A stretch of 64,000 nucleotides of DNA from Sphingobacteriales bacterium (GCA_012270485.1 JAAXIF010000101.1:1-64000), one strand, 5' to 3'; shown: positions 8,464 through 18,245, counted from the stretch's first letter. Made by a program: numbers and translations. The notes: a model not told the origin generated them from the letters alone.

Positions 8464-8545
8464 TTCTTTACAATTAATCATGTCGTAGGGTAGACATAAA
8501 TAACTGTAAATAAGCACAATTAGTTGTAAATCAACAATTTATGCA
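8464..8545. other. Probable right attachment region of the element
   Basis: Three related words occur here: the reverse complement of TTAATTGTAAA at about 8468-8478, AACTGTAAAT at about 8502-8511 and AGTTGTAAAT at about 8522-8531. They are candidate integrase arm sites. The segment ends at ATCAACAATTTA (8532-8543), after which the M16 coding sequence resumes. A similar word, ATCAACAACTTA, occurs at 1603-1614 near the left boundary, which may be the shared core. Confidence 0.4.
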
Positions 8546-10084
8546 CAGTTCGCTTACCACTTTGCCGGCAACAGGATCAACAGGAAGTAAAGCACCTTTG
8601 GTTACTTTATCAACATAGGCATCTAATTTACCAATGGGTTTATTGAGTAAAGCTGTAACCTGATCGGCTGTCATCAGATCTGCTTTTTCTTTTTCAGGGG
8701 CAGTAATCACAACAGATCTATTCTCTGTAGTGATCCAATCTTTGATCAATGAATTCACTTCTGACAATTGAATCGTAGGCAAATACTTTTGATGCATCTC
8801 AAATTCTTTTTCAATGCCCGGAATCGATTCGTCTTTCAGATAGTTTCTAACATACTCTTGCAAGAGCTCTACAGATTTTGTTTTATCCCTTTCATTGTAC
8901 ATGTTCTCCATTCGAGATAAAGTACTTTTCACTGCACGATCCAATTCGGTTTGTGCAAAACCATATTGCTTCACTCTTTCATTCTCTGTCAATAATGTTT
9001 TGATTGATGCTTCAATATCTTTAGCTGTTTTAGCAACAGCGATCAAACTAAATGCATCTTTATCACCAATAAAAGAGCCATAACTACTACTGCCAAACAG
9101 GAAGGGTGCTTCCGGTTTTTGAGCGATCTCTTCAAGGCGACTGCTGATCATCTGATTGAAAAGGTTTCTCACCAGACTGGCTCTATATTCTTTCTCAGTT
9201 TTAGAAGCCTTGATCTCAGGACGTAAATAGTACACCTGTACAACATTATAAGGCTGTTCTGCATCTGTGAGAATAGAAGCTCTGGTTTCCGGAAAAGCAG
9301 GTACACCAAATTTGGTTCTGGGTTTAGGCGTTTTGGCAGCAGGTATCTTACCGAAATGATCTTTGATCATTTTTTCAGTTTCCTCGATATCAATATCACC
9401 CACAACGATCACCGCTTGCAAATCCGGACGATACCAATCTTTATAAAATTTAGTCAGTTCGCTGTAGGGAGATTTTTCAATGCTTTCTTTGGTGCCGATG
9501 GGTAAGCGTTTGGCATACTGAGAGCCTTTCAAGATCACAGGAAAAAATTTATCACGTAGTCTGGCATCTGCACCCCTGCCTAATCTCCATTCTTCAACAA
9601 TCACGCCACGCTCTTTATCAATTTCAACAGGTTCAAAACTTACCTGATGTGCCCAATCTTCCAGTATTTGCATGGCTTTTTTAAAGATCTGGATACTGTC
9701 TGTGGGTACTTGTAATTCATAAACGGTTTCATCAAAACTGGTATAAGCATTTAAGTCGGCGCCGAAATTCACACCGCTTTTCTCCAGAAAATCTACCAGT
9801 TCTTGTTTCTTGAAATTCTTAGTACCATTGAAAGCCATATGCTCTACAAAGTGTGCGAGACCTAGTTGTTGATCAGATTCCAGTATGGAGCCTGCATTAA
9901 CCACCAATCTTAACTCCGCACGATTTTTGGGCTCAACATTTTTACGGAGATAATAGGTAAGACCATTACTCAGTTTACCAATTTTAACTTTGGGATCGAT
10001 ACCCAGTTTAGCATCTAATCCGGTTTGGGCTTGTACCATTAGGGTTACAAGCAATAAGAGCAGTGTTTGTCTGATACGCAACAT
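8531..10084 (-). pseudogene. M16 (insulinase-type) zinc peptidase, truncated by element insertion
   Basis: The product has 517 codons with a signal peptide (MLRIRQTLLLLLVTLMVQAQ). The inverted zinc motif HFVEH is at about 81-85, the distal glutamate is in ERGVIVEEW near 160, and a first M16C-type domain follows. Family members of this type in Bacteroidota are about 900 residues with a second, inactive half. Here the reading runs normally to AGKVVSE and then ends with five foreign codons (LCINC) exactly where the integrated element begins. The second half is not in the window. The catalytic half remains, but peptidases of this family normally need both halves, so activity is doubtful. Confidence 0.85.
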
Positions 10085-10193
10085 GACAAAAATTTAAAAG
10101 TGATCAATAAAATTCAAGACGAATATCCTGAATTACTTATGCATTATACCATCGTGTTGAACGATGCGGAGGGTGAACTAAGATAGTAATTTT

Positions 10194-10281
10194 ATTGCCA
10201 CTGTCCGCAGGACTCCTTCGGAGAAAGCACAGAAATGCACAGAAAAATACTTCAGTGGATTTCTGTGTCCTCAGTGGCAAT
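10194..10281. repeat. TTGCCACTG-ended hairpin element
   Basis: The ends ATTGCCACTG (10194-10203) and CAGTGGCAAT (10272-10281) are complementary. Inside are CACAGAAATGCACAGAAAA and TTTCTGTG, which pair in part, and a small CTCCTTCGGAG hairpin. It fills the gap between the kynA stop and the M16 start. Related elements are at 14102-14151 and 45275-45338. Confidence 0.75.
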
Positions 10282-10284
10282 CTC

Positions 10285-11367
10285 TTATAATTGAAAACCC
10301 AAATTGCGGATCAAAGCTTCCGGTAGTGCAGGTAGTTTTTTTCTTTCGATGAGATAGGTCGATAAACCGGATAGATCCCGATAAACATAATGTTTATTTA
10401 ATGCGCCCTCTAGGTATCCGGCGCCGGAAGTGTTACCTGTTCCCACACGCATACCAATCATTCGGCGAACCATGATGAGGTGTTTGTGACGCCAATTACT
10501 CATCAAGTGATCAATTTCAATCAACGCATCCAGCACCTGATAAGAAGTCTGGAACAAAGGAAAATCACGATACAGCATGATGAACAATGCAGATCGCAAA
10601 GCTGCAGGGGAGAAACTTGTTTTTAATGATGCCAATTGATCTTCTGAAAAACCGGCAGCATTGTCTTCAAAAAAGACCCAATCAAACTCATGGATCTTAT
10701 TTTTTTCCCGTTCCGTTAATCCTGCAGCATACACTGCTCTATAATCATTCCAAAATGGATGCTGCTTGCCATGGGGCGTTTTAGATACATATCCTTGCCA
10801 GAAATCATCCCTAAAAAATGGGATACGCTCCAGCCAATCATTCACAAGTGTCAGCAAATGTGGTTTCTCCTCAGTTTCAGTAATGTGCTGATAGTCGGTT
10901 TTCGTAAACCCACCTTCATTCGTGCGCTTGTAATAATCTTTATGGTGACGATTGTCCAATTCCAATCCCAATCGCGCTTCAATCAGTCTGAATTGTTTGC
11001 TTTGAAAACCGGAAGATGGGGTCAATAGATTTCTAAATTCAAGAAAATCGAGAGGTGTCATGGTATCCAACACTTCTACTTGTTTATTCAGCAGCTGCAG
11101 AATATGAATGATCCGATGGAGTCTATGACGAACTAGGTTCATATCTTCCGAGTTGTCATTGATCTTTTCTTTGCTGAAGACACCGGTAATATAATCCAAT
11201 TCAAACAAGATTTGTTTGAACCATAATTCATAAGCCTGATGAATGATGATGAATAACATTTCATCATGTGCCGGTTCATTGCCCGGCTGAAAACTTACCG
11301 GGTGCTGTGCATCCAATACTTTATCCAATCCTAAATAAGAACCGTAATACATGGGTTGTTTTTCCAT
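10285..11367 (-). CDS. kynA: Tryptophan 2,3-dioxygenase
   Basis: The product has 360 residues from the ATG at 11367 (MEKQPMYYGSYLGLD); upstream codons lie in repeat sequence and are not native. This heme enzyme oxidises L-tryptophan to N-formylkynurenine, the first step of the kynurenine pathway. Diagnostic segments are FIIIHQAYELWFKQILFELD (substrate site and proximal region), EVLDTMTPLDFLEFRNLL, SGFQSKQFRLIEARLG and WRHKHLIMVRRMIG near 305 with the heme-ligand histidine. The kynU gene is 2.8 kb away in the same orientation but separated by pyrF and others, so it is not the same transcript. Confidence 0.95.
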   Translation of the reverse strand: MEKQPMYYGSYLGLDKVLDAQHPVSFQPGNEPAHDEMLFIIIHQAYELWFKQILFELDYITGVFSKEKINDNSEDMNLVRHRLHRIIHILQLLNKQVEVLDTMTPLDFLEFRNLLTPSSGFQSKQFRLIEARLGLELDNRHHKDYYKRTNEGGFTKTDYQHITETEEKPHLLTLVNDWLERIPFFRDDFWQGYVSKTPHGKQHPFWNDYRAVYAAGLTEREKNKIHEFDWVFFEDNAAGFSEDQLASLKTSFSPAALRSALFIMLYRDFPLFQTSYQVLDALIEIDHLMSNWRHKHLIMVRRMIGMRVGTGNTSGAGYLEGALNKHYVYRDLSGLSTYLIERKKLPALPEALIRNLGFQL

Positions 11368-11392
11368 TCTGAAGGGTTTCGGCGAAAATAGT

Positions 11393-11578
11393 GAATCAAG
11401 GAACAAGAATGAAGAAACAAGGGACAAGAAATGCTCAAGGATCAAGAAGTAAGGGACCACAAACACATACAGGGTAAGAAACAAGTATTATTTTCAGTTT
11501 TGCTTGACTCTTGTATCTTGAATCTTTCTTGTGTCTTGTTTCTTGTCTCTTGTGTCTTCTTTTTTTTACTTTTGTTCC
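11393..11578. repeat. nnnCAAG heptad hairpin between divergent kynA and pyrF
   Basis: The left part is a run of 7-base units ending in CAAG or a variant (GGAACAAG, GAAACAAG, GGGACAAG). The right part is the complement (CTTGTnn and variants) and runs to within about 10 bases of the pyrF start codon. It covers the whole divergent promoter region of the two genes. Confidence 0.75.
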
Positions 11579-12391
11579 ATGACCCGCCAAGAACTAGTAG
11601 CACAAATACACTCCAAGAAATCTTATCTCTGTGTTGGACTGGATACGGATCCGCTGAAAATACCTCGTCATTTACAATCGAAACCGGATGGAGTACTGGA
11701 GTTTAATAAGGCGATTATTGATGCTACAAAAGATCACTGTGTTTCTTATAAAATCAATACTGCTTTTTATGAATCACAGGGGATTAAAGGGTGGGAGATC
11801 ATGGAAGCTACGCTGGCATATATTCCAAAAACACATTTTACCATCGCGGATGCTAAACGTGGAGATATAGGGAATACCTCCTCCCAATATGCCAAAACCT
11901 TTTTTGAAGTATTGCCATTCGATGCGGTTACCGTTGCTCCTTATATGGGAGAAGATAGTGTGCGTCCGTTTTTGGAATACACGAATAAATGGACGATTGT
12001 ACTTGGACTCACATCCAATGCCGGTAGTTTTGATTTTCAGCATTTGTCATTGGCAGATATGAACGGAAAACGATTGTATGAGCAAGTATTGGAAACTACT
12101 TGTAAATGGGGAAGTCCAGACAACCTCATGTTTGTAGTGGGGGCTACCAGAGCCAGTGATTTAAGTGATATCCGAAAAATCATTCCCGATCATTTTCTGT
12201 TGGTGCCGGGTGTGGGTGCACAAGGCGGTAGTTTGGAAGAAGTATCCAAATATGGGTTGAATAGGGATGCGGGATTGTTGGTGAATGCGAGTAGGGCGAT
12301 CATTTTTGCAGAGGGTGGGGAAGATTTTGCATCGGCAGCTAAGAAAGTGGCGATGGGGTATCAAGTAGAAATGGGGAATTATTTGAAGTGA
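11579..12391 (+). CDS. pyrF: Orotidine-5'-phosphate decarboxylase
   Basis: The product has 270 residues from ATG 11579 ([20 protein letters not shown]). It decarboxylates OMP to UMP in pyrimidine synthesis. The catalytic signature [15 protein letters not shown], with the Asp-Lys-Asp network, is near 85-99, and the phosphate-binding loop is [11 protein letters not shown] near 207. Length and motif place it in the longer type-2 PyrF group. The upstream codons of the open frame lie inside the CAAG heptad array and are excluded. Confidence 0.95.
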   Translation: MTRQELVAQIHSKKSYLCVGLDTDPLKIPRHLQSKPDGVLEFNKAIIDATKDHCVSYKINTAFYESQGIKGWEIMEATLAYIPKTHFTIADAKRGDIGNTSSQYAKTFFEVLPFDAVTVAPYMGEDSVRPFLEYTNKWTIVLGLTSNAGSFDFQHLSLADMNGKRLYEQVLETTCKWGSPDNLMFVVGATRASDLSDIRKIIPDHFLLVPGVGAQGGSLEEVSKYGLNRDAGLLVNASRAIIFAEGGEDFASAAKKVAMGYQVEMGNYLK

Positions 12392-12458
12392 TTTTTTTAA
12401 CCACAGAGTTTGGCGCAGGGTTGCACGGAGTTTTTTTGTGTACAGTTCAATCATTCAC

Positions 12459-13388
12459 ATGAATAGAAGACATTTTTTGCAACAGTCTGCTTTATCAACA
12501 GCTGCTGTTTCTGCGTTGCCGTTGAGTGGATTGGCAGCTTCCAATGCCAAGCCTTCCATCCGTTTTGCTTTTATGACGGATGTACATATTAAAACCGGTG
12601 CTGTACCGGAACAGGGTATGCGACGTGCATTTAAACATGTGAATGCATTAAGACCCAAGGTTGATTTTATTCTCAATGGGGGAGATGCCATCATGGATGC
12701 GATGAAAGCTACCAAAGCCAAAGTAGAAGAACAGTGGGCTTTATGGAACAAAATACTGGCAGAAGAAAACAAGTTACCCATGTATCATTGCATTGGTAAT
12801 CACGATGCATGGGGCTGGCAGATGAAAGAGCCTGAGATCAAAGCAGATCCTTTGTATAATAAAGTTTGGGCTGTTCAGCAACACAAAATGCCCGGTCGTT
12901 ATTACAGCTTTATCAAAGACAATTGGAAATTCATTATTCTAGATAGCGCTCATGAAAACAATGGAGGATACATTGCCAAAGTGGATGAAGAGCAAATGGA
13001 ATGGCTAAAACAAGAACTCGCAACAACGAATCCCAATATTCATATTTGTATCGCTTCTCATATTCCCATTGTATCCTTTGTATCTGGATTCTTTTTTGAT
13101 AAAACGGAAGACAATGGTGATCGGAAAATTTCCAGAGCGTTATTACATACAGATTCTTTTATACTAACAGAGTTGTTTCGCAATTACCCCAATATTCGCT
13201 GCTGCTTAAGCGGACATATTCACTTACAAGATATTGTTGAATACCGCGGCATTCATTATTACTGCAACGGAGCCATCAGCGGCAACTGGTGGGGCGGTGC
13301 TTTCAAAGGATTTGATCCTGCGTATGCAGTATTCGAGTTCTTTAAAGATGGATCGGTGAAGCGGGAGATGATACGGTATGATCTGTGA
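12459..13388 (+). CDS. Tat-exported calcineurin-like metallophosphoesterase
   Basis: The product has 309 residues from ATG 12459. The N-terminus MNRRHFLQQSALSTAAVSAL is a twin-arginine signal. Phosphoesterase metal motifs appear in order: TDVHIK near 40, NGGDAIMD near 77, CIGNHDAW near 112, IASHIP near 205 and LSGHIHLQD near 256. The substrate is unknown; the family includes purple-acid-type and cyclic-nucleotide phosphodiesterases. The short gap after pyrF contains a CACAGAG-like repeat remnant. Confidence 0.88.
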   Translation: MNRRHFLQQSALSTAAVSALPLSGLAASNAKPSIRFAFMTDVHIKTGAVPEQGMRRAFKHVNALRPKVDFILNGGDAIMDAMKATKAKVEEQWALWNKILAEENKLPMYHCIGNHDAWGWQMKEPEIKADPLYNKVWAVQQHKMPGRYYSFIKDNWKFIILDSAHENNGGYIAKVDEEQMEWLKQELATTNPNIHICIASHIPIVSFVSGFFFDKTEDNGDRKISRALLHTDSFILTELFRNYPNIRCCLSGHIHLQDIVEYRGIHYYCNGAISGNWWGGAFKGFDPAYAVFEFFKDGSVKREMIRYDL

Positions 13389-13395
13389 TTTTTTG

Positions 13396-13481
13396 ATCTT
13401 TGATTTTTTGATTGAAGAAAGTTAAAAGTCAAAAGTAAAAAGTAAAAAAATCAAGAAATCAAAGATCAAAAAATCAAAGAT
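13396..13481. repeat. ATCAAAA-type heptad hairpin between convergent genes
   Basis: A 17-bp arm at 13396-13412 is perfectly complementary to 13465-13481. Between them is GTTAAAA, GTCAAAA, GTAAAAA, a 7-base-period array. The right arm overlaps the last codons of the SGNH hydrolase gene (stop at 13474-13476). Because both neighbours end here, it may act as a two-way terminator. Confidence 0.75.
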
Positions 13482-14082
13482 TTTTCTGAATGGTGCTTGC
13501 TACTTTTTCCGCCCACACTTTATGTGATTTAGCGGAGTAATGGAGCTTGTCAGTGGCAAGTAATGTTTCATCATTTTTAGCCAGTCTGGTTTGTGTGGTG
13601 ATGTCAATAAAATGTCCACCCAATTTTTTGACTTTTTCTTCGCAGACTTTATTGAATGCATCAATCTCATTACTGATTTTAGTAGTATCACGTTCAGCAG
13701 CAAAAGGAGTAACACCCCAATCGGGAATAGAGAGTACAATGACTCTTTCGGGTTTATTGCCTGCGAAATAGATTGCTTTTTTTAGAAGGTATTCAAAGTC
13801 GTTTTCAAATTCACTGATTTCTAATCCTCTGTATTGGTTGTTGACACCGATGAGTAAACTCACAAAATCATAATGTTCGTTAAGAGCAGTATGTAATACA
13901 TGATCAGCGAGTTCAAAACTGGTCCAACCGGTTTTAGCAACTACTTCCGGTGCATGGAAATGCAATCCCTTTTTTCTCAAGAGTTGAACGGTTTGATAAG
14001 GAAACCCTTCATGTAAAGGAACCGATTCTCCAATTGTATAAGAATCGCCTAAAGCGAGATAACTGAAATAGTGTTTGGTCAT
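13474..14082 (-). CDS. SGNH/GDSL-family hydrolase
   Basis: The product has 202 residues. Block I is LALGDSYTIGE near 10-20 with the nucleophile Ser. Block II Gly is in KTGWTSFEL, block III Asn in IGVNNQYRG near 80, and block V Asp-x-x-His is DKLHYS near 178-183. This is an esterase or lipase-type fold, probably cytoplasmic because no signal peptide is seen. The substrate is unknown. Its last codons are inside a repeat arm. Confidence 0.88.
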   Translation of the reverse strand: MTKHYFSYLALGDSYTIGESVPLHEGFPYQTVQLLRKKGLHFHAPEVVAKTGWTSFELADHVLHTALNEHYDFVSLLIGVNNQYRGLEISEFENDFEYLLKKAIYFAGNKPERVIVLSIPDWGVTPFAAERDTTKISNEIDAFNKVCEEKVKKLGGHFIDITTQTRLAKNDETLLATDKLHYSAKSHKVWAEKVASTIQKNL

Positions 14083-14101
14083 AAAGACTTTTTTCTGTGA
14101 T

Positions 14102-14151
14102 CTTCAGTGCATTCAGTGGCAATTATTTATTTGCCACTGAATGCACTGAAG
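14102..14151. repeat. Perfect 21-bp stem hairpin, TTGCCACTG family
   Basis: Arms 14102-14122 and 14131-14151 are fully complementary with an 8-base loop; the inner ends are AGTGGCAA and TTGCCACT. It sits between the kynU stop and the SGNH hydrolase start (both minus strand) and could terminate or insulate transcription. Confidence 0.8.
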
Positions 14152-14161
14152 AACACTGAAG

Positions 14162-15424
14162 TTAGAAGTTGGTTTTCAAAATTTCATAAAACCGATACAC
14201 ATCTTCAAAGCTACAATACATCGGCGCAGGAGCAACGCGGATTACGCCGGGTTCACGGTAGTCTACGATGATGCCGCTGCTGATCATTTTATCATGGATC
14301 TCTTTTCCTTTTTCTTTAAAATACAAACAAAGCTGCGCGCCTCTCTGTTCAGTATCAGCAGGAGTAATGATTTCAAAATTCAATTGCGGTAATTGCTTTA
14401 ATAAGTATTCCAGATAAGCTGTTAAATGCAAACTTTTCTTTCTCAGATTTTCAATGCCTGCTTTTTCAAACAATTCTAAAGATGCTTTCAATGCCACCGT
14501 ATTGAATACCTGGGAAGTACTGATATTCCAACCACTGGCATCTGTTTTTGGAATAAAGCCTTTCTCCATTTTAAAACGGGTTTTCTCATCATTGCCCCAC
14601 CAGCCCGCTAGTCTGGGTGTATCTGCATTTCCGGCATGTTTTTCATGTACAAACACACCTCCAATGGCACCCGGACCGGCGTTCAAATATTTATAAGAAC
14701 ACCATACCGCAAAATCAACCTGCCAGTCATGCAACTGCATTGGAACATTACCCGCAACATGAGCCAAGTCAAATCCGGCGATGGCGCCAGTTCTGTGTGC
14801 TGCTTTTGTAATGGATGCGAGATCGAAGAGTTGTCCGGTATAATAATTGATCCCACCAAACAATACCATCGCCAATGAGTCTCCTGTAGATTGAATGGTG
14901 GAAAGGATATCTTCTGTTCGTAATGTTTTTTCACCCGCTCTTGGTGCGATCTCGATGATCGCATCATTTGGGTCAAAGCCAAAATGTTTGACCAATGTCT
15001 CCACTGCATATTGGTCGGAAGGAAAAGCACCCGCTTCCATGATCACTTTAAAACGTGAAGCCGTGGGTTTGTAAAAACTCAACATCAATAAATGAAGATT
15101 CACGGTCAATGCATTCATTACCGTGATCTCATTTTCTTTCGCTCCCATCATTTTTGCCAATGTGGGAATACAAAACTGGTGGTAGTATAACCAAGGATTT
15201 GTTCCATTAAAATACCCCCCAACCGCCAATTCTCGCCAACTGTTGAGCTCGGTCTCAATAGCCGCAGCTACCGAACGAGGCTGTAAGCCCAGCGAATTGC
15301 CACAGAAATAAATGACATCCTGATCTCCTTTCTTCGGAAAATGAAATTCCTTCTTAAATCCTGCCAACAAATCAGCAGCGTCAGCCCCTTGTGCATAAGA
15401 TCGTTCTGTAGTAAAAGCAAACAT
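14162..15424 (-). CDS. kynU: Kynureninase
   Basis: The product has 420 residues. This PLP enzyme cleaves kynurenine or 3-hydroxykynurenine to anthranilate or 3-hydroxyanthranilate plus alanine. Visible features are VIYFCGNSLGLQPRS near 38-52, FDLAHVAGNVP near 218, the PLP lysine in WCSYKYLNAGPGAIGG near 240 and the C-terminal REPGVIRVAPAPMYCSFEDV. With KynA it covers two of the pathway steps. No formamidase is recognisable between them. Confidence 0.95.
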   Translation of the reverse strand: MFAFTTERSYAQGADAADLLAGFKKEFHFPKKGDQDVIYFCGNSLGLQPRSVAAAIETELNSWRELAVGGYFNGTNPWLYYHQFCIPTLAKMMGAKENEITVMNALTVNLHLLMLSFYKPTASRFKVIMEAGAFPSDQYAVETLVKHFGFDPNDAIIEIAPRAGEKTLRTEDILSTIQSTGDSLAMVLFGGINYYTGQLFDLASITKAAHRTGAIAGFDLAHVAGNVPMQLHDWQVDFAVWCSYKYLNAGPGAIGGVFVHEKHAGNADTPRLAGWWGNDEKTRFKMEKGFIPKTDASGWNISTSQVFNTVALKASLELFEKAGIENLRKKSLHLTAYLEYLLKQLPQLNFEIITPADTEQRGAQLCLYFKEKGKEIHDKMISSGIIVDYREPGVIRVAPAPMYCSFEDVYRFYEILKTNF

Positions 15425-15441
15425 CGATGTGAATTTGGGTG

Positions 15442-15593
15442 TAAAATAGGGGGAAATTGGGTAATCGGGATATCGGGTGATCAGGTAATTGGGTGGTTGC
15501 GGATGGGTGTAGGTGTTATGACATGAAACAGCCCCCCCGATTACCTGATTGCCTGATATCCCGATTACCCGATTTCCCGATAACCTAACACCC
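15442..15593. repeat. ATCGGGT-type periodic hairpin
   Basis: The left arm is built from TTGGGTA, ATCGGGA, TATCGGG-like units of about 7-8 bases. The right arm (CGATTACC, TGATTGCC, CGATTACCC) is their complement. It lies between the divergent kynU and S9 peptidase genes and probably overlaps their promoters. Confidence 0.7.
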
Positions 15594-15680
15594 TGCCCCC
15601 TTCACCGAGTTTTACAAATCCGATTGGGTTGTTTAAGCTGTTTCTCCTAATTTTCAGCTCCTCAAAAACATTGAAACTGT

Positions 15681-18203
15681 ATGAGAAAATTCCTGCTGTT
15701 GTCAGTATGGCTGCTCTTGGCATTTGCCGTTACTGCACAACAAACACCCGTCACCAAGGCCAATTACGCATTAGCCGCCCGTTTCTCACCCAAGAAATTG
15801 AGTAAAATGATCTTCAGTACAGCTGTTGATCCACACTGGCTCAAGAATTCAGACAAATTCTGGTACATGTATGAAACCACAGAAGGTAAAAAGTGGTACA
15901 TTGTTGATCCCGTAAAAGGAGAGAAAAAAGAGTTGTTCAACAATGCGGATCTGGCTGCTAAGATCACCCGTATTGTGAAAGATCCTTTCGATGCACAAAA
16001 CCTCGGACTCGACAGTATGCGTTTTGTACGCGATGAAAACTGGATCCAGTTTGAAGTGAAGAGCACACAGGATGAAGTGAAAAAAGATACTGCTGCTGTG
16101 GGTCGTCGTAATGCAGCGGGTGCAAACGCTACGTCGGCTAAGAAAGTATTCTATTTTGAATACAACCTGCAAACAGGTGAGTTGATTGAATTATCTGATT
16201 TCAAAAAACCAAAACGTCGTCCGAACTGGGCTTCTATTTCTCCGGATGGTAATGTAGTAGTGTTTGGCAAGAATTACAATATCTACTGGATGGATAAGGC
16301 CAACTATGAAAAGGCGTTGAAGAATGAGAACGATTCTACCATTGTAGAATATGCTTTAACCCAAGATGGTATCGATGGCTATGGTTATTATAATGATGGC
16401 AATCTTTCCGGTAGTGGTATGACTGATGATGAGAAAGAAAAAGAAATGAAGAGAAGAAGACCTGTATTTGCTTTATGGTCTCCTGATTCAAAATACTTTG
16501 CATTGCGTCGCGTGGATAACCGTAAAGTAAAAAATCTTTGGGTAATCAATAGTGTAGCGAATCCTCGTCCAACATTGGAAACCTATAAATATTGGATGCC
16601 GGGTGAAAAAGAATCGCCAACCGATCACCTGTATTTATTTGATGTTGCAAATAAGAGCAGCAAAGAATTAAATGTTTCTCAGTTCAAAGACCAAGCAGTG
16701 GCTGTATGGTCTGATCCCGGAAAAGTAAATACCCGAGATGATGATTGGAGACCTTCTGTATGGTTAGGTACCAAAGACAAGTTCTACTTTACTCGTACCA
16801 GCCGTGATCAGAAGCGCATTGATGTATGTGTGGCTGACGTAGCTACAGGTACTGTAAAACCTGTAGTAGAAGAGCGTTTCAATACTTATATCGAGATCAA
16901 CCGTATTGGATTGATCAATGGCGGTAAAGAATTCATTCACTGGAGTGAGCGTGATGGATGGGCACATTTTTATCTCTATGATGAAAATGGTAAGCTAAAA
17001 AATCAAATTACTTCAGGTGCTTTCCATTGTGAAGATATTTTGGGTATCGATGAAACCAAACGTGTATTGTATTTCTCTGCCAATGGTAAAGAAGCAGGTG
17101 AAGATCCTTACTACTTACATGCGTATCGCGTAAATTTTGATGGTAGCGGATTAAAGTTGCTCAACCCCGGTGATTTTGATCATGCCATGCGTATGAATGA
17201 TGGCAATAGTTTCTTTATTGATAACTATTCTCGTGTGAACACAGTTCCGAAATCGGTATTGTATAACGGAGATGGCAAGAAGATCATGGATCTGGAAACC
17301 GCTGATTTCAGTTCATTGTTTGCATCCGGATATAAATTCCCTGAGATATTCAAAGCCAAAGCCGATGATGGCATCACCGATATCTATGGTGTGATGTACA
17401 AGCCATTTGATTTTGATAGCACGAAGAAATATCCATTGATCGAGTATGTATATCCGGGTCCACAAACAGAAGCGGTGAACAAAGCTTTTGGTCGAGGTTT
17501 TGATAGAACCGATCGTTTGGCGCAAATGGGTTTTGTGGTGATCACCTTGGGTAATCGTGGCGGACATCCTGCCCGCAGCAAATGGTACCACAACTATGGT
17601 TATGGTAACCTGCGCGATTATGGTTTGGCTGATAAGAAAGCTGTTGCAGAACAACTTGCTGATCGTTACAAATACATTGATATCGATAGAGTAGGTATCC
17701 ATGGTCACTCAGGTGGTGGATTCATGAGTACGGCTGCGATGTTGGTATATCCTGATTTCTTCAAGGTAGCCGTGTCATCAGCAGGTAACCATGATAACGC
17801 TGTATACAACCGTTGGTGGAGTGAACAACACCATGGTGTGAAAGAAGTGATCAGCGATAAAGGCGATACCTCTTTCTTGTACAACATCGAAAAGAATCCT
17901 GATCTGGCGAAAAACCTGAAAGGAAAACTGATGTTGTCGCATGGTGACATTGATAACAACGTACACCCTGCCAATACCATCCGTATGGCCAATGCATTGA
18001 TCCGTGCCAATAAGCGTTTTGATCTGGTGATCTTACCCGGACAACGTCATGGTTATGGTGATATGACAGAATATTTTTTCTGGAGACAAGCCGACTATTT
18101 TGCAGAACATTTATTAGGTGATAAGACCGGACGTTCTGAAACCGATATTGAAGAGATGAATAAGGAAGTGGAGCAGAATGGGCGTGCAGGAAGAAGGAAT
18201 TAA
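15681..18203 (+). CDS. Secreted S9-family (dipeptidyl-peptidase IV type) prolyl peptidase
   Basis: The product has 840 residues with a signal peptide (MRKFLLLSVWLLLAFAVTAQ). The N-terminal DPP-IV-type beta-propeller covers about 100-560. The C-terminal alpha/beta-hydrolase covers about 590-815. The catalytic Ser is in GIHGHSGGGFMST near 675, Asp in SHGDIDNNVHP near 757 and His in LPGQRHGYGD near 790. Such enzymes remove X-Pro dipeptides or cut small peptides in the periplasm. The basic, low-complexity C-terminus (QNGRAGRRN) is unremarkable. A terminator follows at 18246. Confidence 0.92.
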   Translation: MRKFLLLSVWLLLAFAVTAQQTPVTKANYALAARFSPKKLSKMIFSTAVDPHWLKNSDKFWYMYETTEGKKWYIVDPVKGEKKELFNNADLAAKITRIVKDPFDAQNLGLDSMRFVRDENWIQFEVKSTQDEVKKDTAAVGRRNAAGANATSAKKVFYFEYNLQTGELIELSDFKKPKRRPNWASISPDGNVVVFGKNYNIYWMDKANYEKALKNENDSTIVEYALTQDGIDGYGYYNDGNLSGSGMTDDEKEKEMKRRRPVFALWSPDSKYFALRRVDNRKVKNLWVINSVANPRPTLETYKYWMPGEKESPTDHLYLFDVANKSSKELNVSQFKDQAVAVWSDPGKVNTRDDDWRPSVWLGTKDKFYFTRTSRDQKRIDVCVADVATGTVKPVVEERFNTYIEINRIGLINGGKEFIHWSERDGWAHFYLYDENGKLKNQITSGAFHCEDILGIDETKRVLYFSANGKEAGEDPYYLHAYRVNFDGSGLKLLNPGDFDHAMRMNDGNSFFIDNYSRVNTVPKSVLYNGDGKKIMDLETADFSSLFASGYKFPEIFKAKADDGITDIYGVMYKPFDFDSTKKYPLIEYVYPGPQTEAVNKAFGRGFDRTDRLAQMGFVVITLGNRGGHPARSKWYHNYGYGNLRDYGLADKKAVAEQLADRYKYIDIDRVGIHGHSGGGFMSTAAMLVYPDFFKVAVSSAGNHDNAVYNRWWSEQHHGVKEVISDKGDTSFLYNIEKNPDLAKNLKGKLMLSHGDIDNNVHPANTIRMANALIRANKRFDLVILPGQRHGYGDMTEYFFWRQADYFAEHLLGDKTGRSETDIEEMNKEVEQNGRAGRRN

Positions 18204-18245
18204 ATGAGAAATAAGGAATAAGAAATTAGAAACTTGGTTTTATTG

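Larger units (their letters stand above)
1591..8530. mobile_element. Integrated element with tyrosine integrase (boundaries inferred)
   Basis: All nine genes between the tRNA-like remnant and the broken M16 gene are on the minus strand. They are of mobile-element type: RadC, Sak4-like ATPase, possible OB-fold protein, RepA-like ATPase, KilAC protein, HTH/excisionase, RteC-like and integrase. The right edge is supported by the abrupt end of the M16 gene at about 8545 and by the integrase 180 bases inside it. The left edge at 1590 is less certain, because the missing half of the M16 gene is not next to it. The element may be longer and extend past base 1, or two insertions may be nested. Confidence 0.55.

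Noticed and set aside
12392..12440. CACAGAG-like sequence after pyrF as a hairpin element
   Set aside because: Only one arm (CCACAGAG, GCACGGAG) is present with no complementary partner nearby, so it is a fragment at most.
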